A stretch of 6,607 nucleotides of DNA from Paracoccaceae bacterium (GTDB taxonomy: Bacteria > Pseudomonadota > Alphaproteobacteria > Rhodobacterales > Rhodobacteraceae): the NCBI GenBank assembly GCA_007128865.1, contig SKWP01000409.1, positions 1-6,607 on the forward strand. Direction: 5' to 3'. Of this stretch, positions 6,282 through 6,607 are shown piece after piece. A model generated the notes under the pieces. It saw only the letters and a program-made list of their open reading frames with translations. It was not told the origin of the DNA and did no database searches. The stretch's first letter is position 1; each line of letters begins with the position of its first letter. The position numbers and the translations under genes were made by a program.

Positions 6282-6607
6282 TCAATTGCCCGGGGGGTTG
6301 CCGGCCGCGGGATCGAGACCGGCGAAGAATGCAGCCGTGTGCCCGAGGGCGGTGGTGGCGGTCTCGGCCTCCATCAACGCGGCCATCAGCAACCGCATCG
6401 CCCGGTTGTGCCCGTCCAGCCCGGCGGCGTCAGCGTGGCAGATCACGCGCAGGACGCGCCAGTGGATTGCGCTGATTGCCTCGGCCAGCACCTGATCGTT
6501 GACCAGCGCGCGGATGACATCGGCGAGCCGCGCATGAAGGGCAAAACGCTCGGTCGCGTCGGGGCCGGTGGCGCCCCGGGTGGCCAGCGATACCTGCATC
6601 GCCGCGA
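6282..6607 (-). CDS. C-terminal part of a possible GntR-family regulator (FCD-like), cut by the right edge
   Basis: This minus-strand frame ends at TGA 6284-6282 and is still open at the window edge. The first ATG inside (6599-6597) has no visible ribosome site, so the true start probably lies outside. Codon use is strongly G/C at third positions, as in the operon genes. The visible 105 residues are soluble, mostly helical and unlike any shadow frame. The pattern FALHARLADVI, then VNDQVLAEAI, then DGHNRAMRLLMAALMEAE, then LGHTAAFF resembles the second half of an FCD ligand domain. The spacing of the last two histidines (24 residues inclusive) and a short tail after them also fit. The usual aspartate four residues before the first histidine is missing. 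It is convergent with the operon. The alternative is an unrelated helical protein. Confidence 0.45.
   Translation of the reverse strand, partial: AAMQVSLATRGATGPDATERFALHARLADVIRALVNDQVLAEAISAIHWRVLRVICHADAAGLDGHNRAMRLLMAALMEAETATTALGHTAAFFAGLDPAAGNPPGN

Noticed and set aside
6115..6495. 126-codon plus-strand frame in the right part of the window
   Set aside because: Most of it is antisense to the better-supported minus-strand gene from 6282, and it has no recognisable family or ribosome site.

Overview
The window looks like chromosomal DNA of a high-GC alphaproteobacterium, most likely of the Rhodobacterales/Paracoccus-Roseobacter kind. The grounds are the strong G/C bias at third codon positions, the wealth of long antisense shadow frames, and a TRAP-type carboxylate transporter operon run by an RpiR-type regulator. 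No species can be named from the sequence.

Layout. Positions 1-41 may hold the first codons of a divergent minus-strand gene. Positions 42-199 are a relatively AT-rich control region with a good sigma70-like promoter (TTGACA, 17 nt, AATCAT). An inverted repeat (AAACGA-N6-TCGTTT) sits on the predicted transcription start. From 200 to 5812 runs a compact five-gene plus-strand operon: a MurR/RpiR-family regulator, a TAXI-type TRAP periplasmic binding protein, a fused TRAP permease (small and large membrane subunits in one chain), an AtuA/DUF1446-family protein, and a small DUF4387 protein. Two junctions are ATGA overlaps and one is a 2-nt gap. The only real gap, between binding protein and permease, carries a 10-bp GC-rich stem-loop. 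Positions 5813-6281 hold no gene I can defend, only a possible eroded ABC-ATPase fragment on the minus strand. From 6282 to the right edge a convergent minus-strand gene is cut by the window; its C-terminus resembles the FCD domain of GntR/FadR-type regulators.

How the genes may work together (inference). The binding protein captures a small, probably carboxylated, substrate in the periplasm and the fused permease imports it. The AtuA-family protein and its DUF4387 partner then act on it or on a derivative in the cytoplasm. The RpiR-type protein would sense the substrate or a product and control its own promoter and hence the whole operon. The chemistry of AtuA and DUF4387 proteins is, to my knowledge, not established, so this is a self-contained uptake-and-conversion cassette whose substrate is unknown. 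The most interesting reading is that DUF4387 is a free-standing version of the C-terminal domain that other AtuA proteins carry fused.
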